Part shown: one piece after another, positions 21,873 to 33,025 of the stretch
Layout of the letters: every line of letters starts with the position of its first letter
Position numbering within the stretch: the stretch's first letter is position 1
DNA from: Hirudo medicinalis
Lineage: Eukaryota > Annelida > Clitellata > Hirudinida > Hirudinidae
Assembly: GCA_011800805.1 (NCBI GenBank)
Contig: MPNW01000513.1
Span: forward strand, 22,501 to 64,938
Reading direction: 5' to 3'
Length of the DNA: 42,438 nucleotides
The notes under the pieces: model-generated
What the model saw: the letters and a program-made list of their open reading frames with translations, nothing else
What the model was told of the DNA's origin: nothing
Databases searched by the model: none
Program-made: the position numbers and the translations under genes

Positions 21873-24451
21873 ATTCTCCATTTTGTGTCCAAAAATCACT
21901 TTTATTTTATGCTTGTGTAGGTAATTGCTGAATTTGTGAATCTACTTGAGAGTTGTCAACTGAGGTTGTTCTGGTTCTGTTTCTTAGGGCCAACTTTGAA
22001 ACTGCTGGCTAATGTGGGTGCTGAGGTCATGACATTGACATGTCTTACATAAACCGGCATACATGCCTATTGATGAGGTGATGAGATTATTTTTTAGTTC
22101 AAAAAGTAATTGGCTAAGCTTGAATGGCTTGGGTGCTATCCACATCAGTCTTGAGCACAAACTTTATATGGTATGAGGGATGTGACTGAAATGTGTTCCA
22201 CGTGAAAGATCTTAAATTGGCTTCCAGAAAAGATCATTTATTGATGCAATCGGCATTTCATGATTTCCACGAGAGTTTCTGTTAAGGAATATTTGCAAAT
22301 TAAATCATACTTAGAATTGGTTGGAGGTCGATAATGTTTAGTCTGATTTCATGGACGGCCACATGAATCTGGAGTATCCTTACAGTGGTTAAATCTGACA
22401 TGTCGAGGCCTCAAAATATCGACGTCGCATTACAAAAAATTAAAAGTCTCTTAAATCTGATATCGGGGACGCCACAGTGTTATAGGGGATGCTATTTTTA
22501 CTTCTGATTTGAGATAACATATTACTCAGTTTCAAGCTTGGATGCTGTGATTGTTTGGTTAGTGTTTGTGGTGAAGTTTTCATTAATTTTCTCAGTAAGA
22601 AGTTTGGCAACTCAGTAAAACAATATGTTCGTATTTTGTGACGTTTCCCATTGATTTGAAACAATTTCAATAAATGCTCTGGAACTCACTCAAGAATGAA
22701 TCAGATGTACGACACTTTGCCGATAATCTCGGATATTTGTCTTTTGTTTATAAATGGGATTATATTTTCATTGTCAGTTATATGTACACAAGAATCCAAG
22801 AATTAGATTTGTTTGGGCAGTGTCACAGAGTACAAGCAGGTCACAGAACAAATATGAATCTTTATGAATTTTATATTCTAATACGAGTTTGTAATTGCGA
22901 ACAACTTTATTACTATCCGTTTAAACATTTCTCAGAACATTTCAAGTCTTATTCTTTCTGACTTTATGAACATTATCATTGACATTGGATCTTTACATCT
23001 GCCTTCCATACTAATTTCCATTTATCCATCAACTACTTTTTGCGAATTTTTCGAGTGTTAAAGGAGAGCGAGGGCTTCTGCAAAATTAAACCGATCATAG
23101 AATACTTCAGCTTCATATTTACTTGAGTATGCAGTGGAGATGGGATTATCACTTGACAACGCACATTAGTTTTGATTTCCGAAATTCACATCAAAAGTCG
23201 CTTTTCCGGGCGTTAAGAAATTAGCTGACAAATAATTATTATTTGCAAGTGATTTCTGGAAATCTCAAGCAATAGAATATCTAGATATAATGGAGAAGAA
23301 CACCTAAGGACGTATGGATTTGAATTAAATTATATAAAATCTTGAGTCTTGAATGCTTAGCGGAAGCACATTTGGAAAAAAAAAGTTTTTCGCAGTATGT
23401 GGTCACATGAGGTCTAACTTTAGCCGAAACACATCTCCAACTCAATTATATAAGTTTTAATTTCGGTTCTGCAGTGAATCATCTATTTCAAATCTCGAAG
23501 TGATAGTTTAGCCAAGAGATGCCATTCTAAAGCAAACAAATGATAATATGTTACAATGTGGCATATCAAAAGTTGATAAGAACATGAATTCAAACTTTCC
23601 TTTCGACAATTTGATCGTGTTTCAGCGCTTACCTTTGAATATTGAATTTGCTATAGAATTTCAATACTTATTGAAAATATTGTTACCTGCTATAAACAAT
23701 TCTGGAAATGTCATTAAGGTCGAATTTGCAAACAAGCACGACTGCTTTGGGTCACGATCGAGTTTGTAGCCCCGGTGAAAGGCATGCCGGAACTACCTGG
23801 GCTTTAATCTTTCAAGATTGCCTATTATTCATCTCATTAAGAATATGTTTGATAGTAAGAAAACTGCAAATACTAAGCAGGACCAACTGAGAACATTTGG
23901 AAATGCAACATTGAAGTCCCATCGTAAATGTATTTTGCGTTTCATTGCTCGCAGCAACTGTCAGCAGCAGTCATGGACACTTCAGAAAGATTAACGTTAT
24001 TTTTTAAATAAAGATCAACTATTAATTAATTGGGGAACCATTGCTTCCTTCCATTTCCATAAAATAAATCTTCTGTTCGCCTCCATTGGTCTATTTTGAC
24101 CCTCGAAGAGCGATGAATTTCGTTTAAACAAAATATGAGAATTGTTGAACAATTGAACACATGTTCTTTGTATGTCATTCCCCTGGTGCAATTTGATTTG
24201 AAATTGGAAATTGGTTTTAAATGAGTTTACAAAGGGCTGCCCGTCGTGCAATGGGAATTTTCACCGGGCTATACTTATTTTAAAAAATCACAAAAATCAC
24301 GGTCCGGTGTTACTTATAATCTCACGGAATATATTCCATAACATTATTCGAATCAGTTTCATACTCATGTGAAAGTAAGTAAATGAAGCTAATAAAAATT
24401 GTTTTGTAGATCACAACATCGTGACAAATGCAAATACTAGCATCTGATTTG
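21873..24451. other. Intergenic DNA between INO80C and TPMT-like C
   Basis: About 2.6 kb of moderately AT-rich DNA. Frames at 22440-22670 (-), 22674-22961 (+), 23548-23769 (+) and 24015-24251 (-) have no identifiable domains. A clear AATAAA for INO80C was not located with confidence. I see no gene. Confidence 0.5.
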
Positions 24452-24571
24452 ATTCGTTCCAAAGGTTCTTCATGCTGCATTTGAAGAAAGTTGACACGAC
24501 TGCAAAAATTTAAGATTTTTTGTGAGATCTTCGACTGTTTTGCCGGCATCAGTGGAAATTTTGTTATTAAA
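24452..24571 (+). promoter_or_regulatory. 5' flank/UTR of TPMT-like C, conserved in copy A
   Basis: TTCGTTCCAAAG, followed by shared short blocks and a GTGAGAT near the ATG, lines up with 7613-7721. It is therefore duplicated with the gene and a good candidate for core promoter or 5' UTR. Confidence 0.45.
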
Positions 24572-27500
24572 ATGGAAGATTTTTGGCTCAACAAATGGAA
24601 GAATAACAACACAAAGTGGCATCGGAAAGAAGTAAATGAGTAAGCCCCAAATACTTTTAAGTTTTCTTTGTGTCTGAAATTTATTGGCATTGTGTTTTAG
24701 ATTTTTGGAAAAACATTTTGATAAATACTGTCCCAAAGTTGATGGCAAACTCAGAGCATTTGTGCCTCTGTGTGGAAAAATGGTGGACATGAAATGGTTG
24801 GTTATGTTATTAACCCATGAAAATTATTTGAAACCTTAACTTATTTGAACATACTAAAAATATGATTTCTTCAATAACATTGCTTCAAAAATTAGAACTC
24901 CAAGTAATTGAACTAGTCTTGATTAATAAGTTGAATATTAAAAATAGATGGAAAAAAATTGACATGAGCAACTAAACTCTCGGTAGTGTAATTAGGTTTG
25001 ATTTTGAAGCAAGAAATACACTCTTTACAAAGAAAGAATGAAAAAAGTGATCATCAAATATAATCAACAGTCATTTAATCAATGATTTGCTTACATTTAT
25101 TAACATCGTATTACATGTCGGGGATCGTTAACAGGTTGCTCGAGAAAGGATGCGAGGTCGTAGGAGTTGAGTTGGTGAAACAAGCATGCGATGAATTCTT
25201 CCAGGAGCAACTCATGGAGTACGATCTCCTGACTCTTGAAGGTCTTCCCGTCTACAAGGTGCTTGTATTTCGTTTCGATAATAACGACGACGTCGTGCGA
25301 TCTTTTCGATGACTCTTCGGCAGGTGCGATTTTAAAACTATTTAATAATTAAGTTAAGTTTTCTTATTCCACGTTACATTTCTTCTGCCACGGTTAATAA
25401 CACTAGTGTTGTTATTGTTGTTATTCATTACAATTGAATTACTGTCATCATGAACAACAATTGTGATCACATAGTTTATAATATGCCTTAACATCTCAAC
25501 ATCCTCATAGTAACCGATCTGAATTTTTGGTCTCAAAATTCACGATAACTTTGCTGGACGACGTTATCGTGTCGTCCGAGGTAACAATAACAATGCAAAT
25601 CGAAAATCCCAAGCTTCTAATTCGTTTTTAATAATGAGTACAAATTATTGCCTAATTGCTTGGAAATTGTTGAAGCATTACTTGCTTGTGACTGCTCATA
25701 AATGTTATCCTGTTGTTTGACATTATTTTGGTGTTTTTATGGACAGGCAAAAGACTTTTCTTTGACATTGTACAATTGTGACTTCTTCGACTTTGCCAAG
25801 TTGGTGTTAACCTCCTTATCATCATCATCATCATCATCATCATCGTCATCATCGTCGTCGTAGACATCATCATCACCATCATTATCATCATCACATGTGT
25901 TATAATCTTTTGAAAAATGCTGTTTATTTAAGCATGTTGTATTTAGTTTACATTCTAAAATAATTGATAAATATTAATAATCGATAAATATTACATAGCA
26001 ACCCTAATTATGATAAACTTCAATCAAACTGATGAACACATGACCTGGCAATTATATATTGCTCATTAGCTCATTGGCTTGCAGATGATGGTGATGTGAT
26101 GGTGCTGCTGCTGCTGATGATGATGATGATGGTGATTATGGTGATGATGATGATGATGATTATGGTGATGGTGATTATGGTGATTATGATGATGATTATA
26201 GTGATGGTGATGATGATTTTGTAGGAAAATTGACATTGGGAAATTCCACTTCATATGGGACAGAGGAAGTCTCACTGTTATGAGCAAGGAAGACAAACCC
26301 AGGTAAACCGTGATTTAATGAATTTAATATTTATTAATAATTATTAATTATACTAATAATAACAACAATAATAAATTATTAACAATAATTATTAATAAGT
26401 TAAATTATACTTATAACAGAGTTACAGAGTGTGATATTGTTTATGTTTTTTATGCTTATTGAATAATTTCAAATTGAGTAAAATTATTAAGTTTTATTAT
26501 TATTAATTATTATGTAATTAATGACGAAATTGTAAGAATTTCACTGGCATGTAATTAATCTTTATCTTGATACGATAATTAATGTCTTGGAAGAGGTAGG
26601 ATTTGAACACGCAGCTGTTGGTCTCCACTATTGAATGATTGCGTGACCTGTATCTAAATCATGATGAACTTACTCTGCTGTCAGTAACCATGATAATGAT
26701 GATGATGATGATGATGATGATGATGGTGATGGTGATGGTGATGGTGATGGTGATGATGATTATGATTAAATAATGATGAAAATGAAAATGATGATGATGA
26801 TGAAAATAATGATGGTTCGACTCATCATGGTGATAACAGTTGTCGTCAAAAACCATTTCAGGTATGCGTCGTTCATTAAGAAATGGTTGGCTGATGATTT
26901 TGCTTACCTTATTGAAGCCCCCCTCTACAGCTCTGATGAGTACCAAGGTAATGACGATGACGATGATGGCAGTGATTGTTAAGATTATGGGTAATGGTAG
27001 TGATTGTGATGATGATGATGGTGATGTTGATGGTGGTGGTGGTGATGATGATGACGATGACGATGATGATTGGTAATGGTGATGATAATAATGATGTAGC
27101 CGGATTATGTGAATCTGTCAGAAAATTCGGCTCCAAGTGTGGAACATCGTAACATTTCAAGATGTGCTTGCAAATGGATTTTAAATTTGCAGCCTTTTAG
27201 TCGTTATCATTCACTAAACAAACAGCGGAAGTCGATCGTAAACAAGCACGAAACGATACACAAATCTGAGGAAAACATCAAAAACCCCTGTGATGTTGGA
27301 ACGCTTACTCACTCACTTCCGCTCATCTCTTGTCCCCCTCTCGACTGTGTACTTCATCCAGTCATTGCATCCACTCGTAACACCCACTCAAGGCACCCAC
27401 ACACGCTCTCTACTGTGGGAGTTGTTTATTTTTGTTCGAGAAACATGGTGGAAGTCGAACCAAGTTTCCTCCTCCTCAGTGAGATGATGACTTATCACAT

Positions 27501-30292
27501 ATTTACATAATTATAAATATTTATATATACGAATATCCCAGTTAATAATAATACAAATAATAACTCAAGATTTTAAAGTCCACACATTGCAATCATTATC
27601 TGCCTTCTTCTCCAATTGTAAAAACCAATTTCCACAAATTCGTGTTAAAGGAATATGCTTTGTGTGAATTTAGAATTACTTGAAATAGATCATCGCTAGT
27701 ACAATGGCGAGGTGGGCATTGAACACTGTACCTGCGGGTAGACAAGTCATTGACACGTCACTATGCTGCCTGTCACACATGGTTTTGTGAGAGCTTCAGT
27801 AAATAGTGGTATCCAACATATTTTTGCATATTTCTTACGCTCACATCGACTAATGATCTAATTTATATATTTATTAGCACGTCCACATGCTCCTCCTCTC
27901 TTCAAACATAGCATGACAGATTTGTGTGATGACATTCAATTAACTCATATTAAAACCGGCTCTGAAAACTGAATTTTTGTTACATTCAAACACGAATATT
28001 TTCGACTAATTTCTCAATTATTTCTTCTTTTTTTTATCAATAAACTCGTCAAAAAGAGTGAGAACATCAAAGAATGCACAGTGCAATTATGAACCTCAAA
28101 TGAATAACTAAGGGGAAAACTTTGAGAATTGAAACGATGAAAGACGTGTTCTTGTTTAAATTATAATATTTTTTCCTCACACAAATTACAACTTGGTCAG
28201 GGCAGGAGAAATAATAATTAGTTGTTTGAAATTGGGTTGAGGAGATCAAACGTGTCCATGCTAATTTTCCTTGTTTGCCTCCAAATACCAGCGAATATAA
28301 TCAATCTTTTTCGGTTCGTAAAACTAGAATTTTAAATCTAAAAATGAAAGCCCAAAATAATATATTAAACTAGATTCAATATAAAGCTTAGTTGCAAGAA
28401 TGTAGCTTGGAATATCCTGCTAAAAGAGACTTTGGGTGGCCAAACGAGTGGGTGTTACTCCCCAAAACTTCCCAATGCACAGTTGATGGAACACGCGAAA
28501 GAGCGGTTGATCGGCCCAATAAACTCAAAACTGATACTGGCTCATAATCCAAAGTCCTCTGAGACTCGAACTTGCCTGATAAGACACGCTTGAGACTATC
28601 GAATGATTTGAAACTCTTATTAAAATCTCAATTAGAAACTTATCTCCTAACATTTCATATCAACTTATTACTTTCGTTTTGTCAACCAGGATTTCCTCAA
28701 ACATTGGAATTCGGCGCTTTGACTGAACTCTACGGTTAGTTCGAAGCTAATAAGTTCATTTCAGAGGTGTTTTGATGACAAACTGCTCGTTAATATTCAT
28801 GGTCTAATTAATATTTAGACTCCGGCCAAATGTCCAATAATCAAATTAAACTTAGAAACTCAAATAAGGAAGGTCCTGAGACAGTAGAAATGCAAGATCC
28901 ATGCCGAAATATTTCGAGAATCATTATTTTTAAGTTGAAGACATTATTTTAAATCTTAGAACAATGTGTCGCTGGAATGGCCAAAGTTAACAAATTGCTG
29001 ACGATTGCGTTCAAGGGTTCTGTTCAAACATCGGGGTTAATGGATGTGCACCATTACAAGATGAACCTTGTTTGGTTGTGCAAAGCTCTTGATTGCTGGG
29101 ATCTTTGTAGGAAATTTATTGGACCCTTTGATGATGATCGTCCCGAAACCCAAAGGATGGGGGCTAATAGTGCACTTTCATTTTAACCGGGTTGAACGAG
29201 GTACCGGTGAGAAATGGAGCTTGTTATGGTGACATCCTCTCCTTTAATAAATGCCATCCATTACAAATAATGACGTAATATTTATCGGTAGTACTTTATT
29301 CCAATAAGGAAAGATTACACGCAAATTATGTCATAGATTATCGTAAGATGTTTATAGCAGAGGATGTGTTCGATCATCTGGTCGTGCAGAGGATTAAGTA
29401 AATAATTGAATAATAAAACAGCTAATAACAATAATAAAAGCTAATGCAAATAATGGCTTGATGAATAAGAGCCCGTTAAAGATAGATATTACCCACCAAA
29501 GCCAGCCAATATAGATATATGTAAAACTTTAGATTTTTCAACCATGAACAACTTCTTAAGACTAAAAACCACATGTACTGAAAATGAGACCAAACAGACC
29601 AATTCTGAGTTACTTTGAGAAATCTTGATGCGGCCTATGATCAGCAGTGTCCATTTTCGTAAGCATGGATGGGTCCCTAACTAATGAAGCCGATCGCTGT
29701 GTGTTCATTCATGCGTGAAACACGAGGAGTGGAAATGAATGGCGTTGAAGGAGTGAAAGGTTTAGAATTTGACCTTCGAACTGGAGTTGAAAATCCACGG
29801 TTGTCTTAAAATTTATTGCATCATCGCTTTGAAGCGATGTGGACGCGGATTTCAACTGAATAGAAAATTCAGCTTTCGATTGTAGTTTTTTTTTTATCTG
29901 TTGTCCGAGTTGCGTTTGTTACGCAGTGGTCAAGATGACGATTCTAAGATGTGCTTTGATTATCAGTGAGAAGTCATCGGTCATTTGGTTCTTGAAGAAC
30001 AAACCTTAGCTCCCAAACAACAACAGCATAGCCTGGAGCACTGAACAGATAAAACTGCTACTTGTTTGCTGTGAATTTCCTCTGCATTTTTATCTTCCTG
30101 TTTATGACGAGTTGTTAAGCGATCGATAAGTTTCAATAATTAATTAGTTTTGTGACATCTTTTCAAGATGACACCTGCGATTTCCTGATTCTGGAGAAGG
30201 TGGATTTTCTGGAAAAGGCGAAGAAGGCGCACTCACCGAACCTGACCTCATTTTTCTGGTGCATCTATCTGCTCTTGCCCAAGAAAAACTAA
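24572..30292 (+). CDS. TPMT: Thiopurine S-methyltransferase-like protein, copy C
   Basis: Third TPMT-family SAM-dependent methyltransferase. Exons: 24572-24639, 24701-24796, 25135-25258, 25747-25799, 26225-26302, 26862-26947, 28690-28734, 30168-30292. Each exon has exactly the length of its counterpart in copy A (224 aa). Exon 1 starts MEDFWLNKW. Exon 2 has RAFVPLCGKMVDMKW. Exon 3 (GCEVVGVELVKQACDEFFQ) is almost DNA-identical to copy A. Exon 4 ends NCDFFDFA. Exon 5 has KFHFIWDRGSLTVM. Exon 8 ends SFFWCIYLLLPKKN. Introns 5-7 are long and filled with GAT-type microsatellites. The HPGPP-type stretch of vertebrate TPMT is replaced here too (EYQ, then GFPQTLEF). Family identity is secure; substrate is not known. 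Confidence 0.93.
25135..25271 (+). repeat. TPMT-C exon 3 tract nearly identical to copy A
   Basis: Partner of 8300-8436. It covers exactly exon 3 and 13 bases of the following intron, then diverges (CGTTTCG here versus CATTTCA there). Donor and recipient of the presumed conversion cannot be told apart from this window. Confidence 0.85.
25815..26220 (+). repeat. CAT/GAT microsatellites in TPMT-C intron 4
   Basis: A (CAT/CGT)n array at about 25815-25895 and an imperfect (GAT/GGT)n array at about 26085-26218 flank AT-rich DNA. The second runs to within a few bases of the exon 5 acceptor. The His-rich and Met-rich readings are artefacts. Confidence 0.85.
26592..26655 (-). repeat. Possible tRNA-derived SINE piece (B-box-like)
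   Basis: On the minus strand GTGTTCAAATCCTACC resembles a Pol III B-box with its 3' context. No convincing A-box or full cloverleaf is present, so this is at most a SINE fragment. It lies in TPMT-C intron 5. Confidence 0.25.
26693..27100 (+). repeat. (GAT)n arrays flanking TPMT-C exon 6
   Basis: GAT/GGT arrays at about 26693-26815 and 26950-27100 lie on both sides of exon 6 (26862-26947), in the style of this genome's other GAT arrays. Confidence 0.85.
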
Positions 30293-30749
30293 TGTTTATT
30301 CATGACGTCGTCAGTGGTTCGTAATGTCATCTTTGAAGTCTCCTACAAGATACCAAGAGTTTTCAAATGACATTTCATCACTTTTATTTCAACCAGAACG
30401 TGTCACCGAATGTTGCGAATCAATGTCTTCGCTATGTTTAGCGATTTGCTTCATCTGATATCATGTAGCTCGTTTTACTAATTCATCATCATGTCAACCT
30501 TTGCATTTTGCGAAAACTGACAAATTTCATTTTTCATGATTTTTCTTTCAAAATAAAATGAGACATAAAATTCCGAACGAAATCCTCAAATTATTTGATT
30601 GCGTGACATGAGAGACAATATTTGACGAAGAAGCTGCGTCAATGGAGCGAGCGTGACTATGCTATCTGCTCATCTGACGCAGTGAACGCTCAATGGAGAT
30701 AGACTTTCCCCTATGCTGTCATCACCATTCGCGTTGTCATTCCATCCAT
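30293..30749. other. Intergenic DNA after TPMT-like C
   Basis: Contains a possible AATAAA at 30552-30557, about 260 bases after the TPMT-C stop. I see nothing else identifiable. Confidence 0.5.
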
Positions 30750-30760
30750 CAAAATGGCGG
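30750..30760 (+). promoter_or_regulatory. YY1-type motif CAAAATGGCGG
   Basis: Matches the classical YY1 core (AAAATGGCGG), often found at animal transcription starts or at initiation codons. Here the ATG reads MAD then stop. About 65 bases downstream is GTGCGCCATCTAA, whose reverse complement contains a CTCF-like AGATGGCGC core. The surrounding 300 bases are richer in CpG than the flanks, consistent with a promoter. Confidence 0.35.
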
Positions 30761-30798
30761 ATTAACACGAGCTTTTAGGAAAAGTGGACAGTTGGTAG

Positions 30799-31036
30799 AT
30801 GAAGGACTTAATACTCGTAGTGCGCCATCTAATTAGAGGACGTATTTGTCCAGGCCTCCGTGAACAATGGAAGTCCTCGCTACAAGCCATCATGGCCCCG
30901 GAAGAAGCTTTTTGTAATTTTCCAGGCCTCTCCGGCGAGTGGAGCCACTTACAAAACGAGGAGTGGATCATTCCAGTGATGAACTGCTTCTACCAGGCTA
31001 TAAATTGCATCCTTTCAGAGGTTGAATCATGCCAAG
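30799..31036 (+). CDS. Unidentified possible exon, ending at a GT donor
   Basis: An open frame whose later part has protein-like composition: MAPEEAFCNFPGLSGEW from 30892, then NEEWIIPVMNCFYQAIN and a Cys/Glu-rich end, followed at 31037 by GTATTA, a possible splice donor. I do not recognise a family. No downstream exon was found before nanos, 1 kb away. It could be the first exon of a small gene, a 5' UTR exon, or chance. The start is uncertain; both 30799 and 30892 are possible. Confidence 0.25.
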
Positions 31037-31939
31037 GTATTATTTGTTGCGGTTGCGTTATCTTAAAAATACATCAAACCTGGAAATAAAGGAACTTTGT
31101 TAATTAATGGAGGTTATCTCAGGTCGGCCGCTTACTAAGAAACCTTGAATCATTTCACTTTTAAACAAAAACTTTGCCAGGGCTGCTTCTCTCTGATGAA
31201 TTTTTAAAAAAAAGTTTTACGGGGATTGAGAGGAAATAACTCGTTGGATGCTTTAGTGAAATAGGAAATAATTCTAAGCAGTTTTTCTGGTGGTAATTAC
31301 GCGCGAGCCTGGCTTAAAAATGATAACGGTGTGCGTTGTAGAAGCATTAGCTGTCATTTCAGCGACATTGAGGGGTGCACAGATCACTGCCAAACTCGCC
31401 AGGAACTGAGAGGAACACGGAGACAGACAAGAGGCTAACATTTATTTCTTCAATGCAGCTTTAATTATCCTCACTTGGAGTTCTTGTTTCTGGTTCGGCT
31501 CATTAATTAACAGCCACAAACAAACCAGTGTCACTACTTTGGATTCCACAGCGGCCCCTCCTTCAATATTATCGAACCAATCGATGTGATAAAATTACAA
31601 GACGAAATTCACACGTGTCTGTCTATGAATTAACTTATTACATGAGAGAGTTGCCTAACTCAGATCAACAATTTTTAAGTTACGCAACGCAGAACAGCAG
31701 TAGTCAATAAAAATCGTAACTGAAGATTAAAAAGATATTTATTACATTTCATCTTCTTAAAACGACCTTTCAACTCATCCGTCTGAACATTTGACGAGAA
31801 AAATCAACTTTTAAAACAAAGAAACTTGTGCAACATTTGATAAAAGATTTCCCGCTCCTTGGCAAACAATAGGCTGGCTAATTAACATAACTCCTCCCCT
31901 CTCCTCTTCAAGGTATCGCTGACTTCCTTTGTTTTCGAC
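31037..31939. other. Intergenic DNA upstream of nanos
   Basis: About 0.9 kb with no recognisable coding sequence. A 60-codon plus-strand frame at 31528-31710 is not supported. The region probably carries nanos upstream control DNA. Confidence 0.45.
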
Positions 31940-31947
31940 TATTTAAG
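31940..31947 (+). promoter_or_regulatory. TATA-like box TATTTAAG upstream of nanos
   Basis: A TATTTAAG element lies 126 bases before the nanos ATG. This would put transcription start near 31970 and leave a 5' UTR of about 100 bases. Positional inference only. Confidence 0.35.
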
Positions 31948-32072
31948 ACTGCCGTGCTCAGAGGAGGTTCGAGTTTGCGCCAAAATTTGTGCTGTTTGGT
32001 TACGCGTTAGTCGGAGAGCAGACAGAAAACAATATTTGAACTAATTCGAATTACGTAGACATTACTGAGAAA

Positions 32073-33025
32073 ATGAACAGCTACATTCAGAACCCCAGAA
32101 TGGCCGGCAACATGCCTCAAAGAATGACGAGCTCGGTCGTCGATTTGAATCGTTACTTTGGATTGGAGGGAGCAAGTGAAAATGACGAACTCGGCCTGAG
32201 ACATCTTGGCAACTTTTATGCTCCGCATTTGATGTACGACATTGAGAGATTGTTTCTTGTCGAGGTGGGTTCTTGTCATGTTTTTCGAATGTCGTTGCTG
32301 ATAGTAACAGCCTCGTGCGAGAGCGTGGCTTGTAGTTCGTTGTGCGTGCAATATGGCTTTGGCTGTAATTGCTTATTATGCAGTTAATGTTACTAATGCG
32401 ACTAAATGCGCTACGCTAGGATAGTTTATAATGTCGTAGGCGATTCGACTGTCCGAGTCTAAACACGACTAATGTTGAAATTCTACAATAGGAAAGTTCT
32501 TCCTCTGGAATGAAGTCTGTGTGGGATGATTTTGAGAGCAATGGACAAGAATCAGACCTGGATGACCTGGATAGGCTCTTTAGGGGTATAAACCCCAAGC
32601 CTAAGTCTCCTGCAATGTCACTGTCAGCTGACGAGTCTGATTCTTCTTCTACTGGCAGCATCAATGGAGCCCAGCAAGCAATGGACGAGATCATGAACAA
32701 GGCCAAGCTGATAGAAATCCTTCGTGAAAGAGAAAGGCTTCAGAGACTCAAACCAAAGAAACCTCAGAAGAAGACCACAGCTGCCAAGGTATGTGTCTTC
32801 TGTAGGAACAATGGCGAGGCAGAGGCTGTCTACAGCAGCCACCAGCTGAAAGATCCCGAGGGCAATGTTACGTGCCCCGTTTTATACATCTACACATGCC
32901 CCATTTGCGGGGCCAGCGGTAAATCTGCTCACACTGTCAAGTACTGTCCTTACAATACGGGGGATTCTTTGGGAGTGAACCTCCTTGCCGACCTGACGCA
33001 CGAAAAGAGGCTCGCTTATCTATGA
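32073..33025 (+). CDS. nanos: Nanos homologue, two exons
   Basis: RNA-binding translational repressor that acts with Pumilio in germline and embryonic patterning. Exons 32073-32264 and 32492-33025, joined in phase 0 across a 227-base intron (GTGGGT...ATAG), give 241 aa. The C-terminus carries the diagnostic double CCHC zinc finger. The first is CVFC, then 12 residues, H, 10 residues and C, with YSSHQLKD and NVTCPVL conserved. The second is [18 protein letters not shown] short tail ends LAYL. The N-terminal half is acidic and Ser-rich with no known fold. It contains two short aromatic patches, DLNRYFGL in exon 1 and SVWDDF in exon 2, which might serve as a CCR4-NOT-binding motif. Start choice: the first ATG of an open exon with a good donor, in AAAATGA context. 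Family identity is certain. Confidence 0.97.

Noticed and set aside
22674..22961. 95-codon ORF with LWNSLKNESD, reminiscent of the LWNSLP motif of LINE tails
   Set aside because: Only a few residues match, no neighbouring LINE motif is found in any frame, and the rest is unlike reverse transcriptase.
28977..29186. 69-codon ORF starting MAKVNKLL in TPMT-C intron 7
   Set aside because: No recognisable domain; it lies in an intron, and exon 7 to exon 8 join in frame without it.
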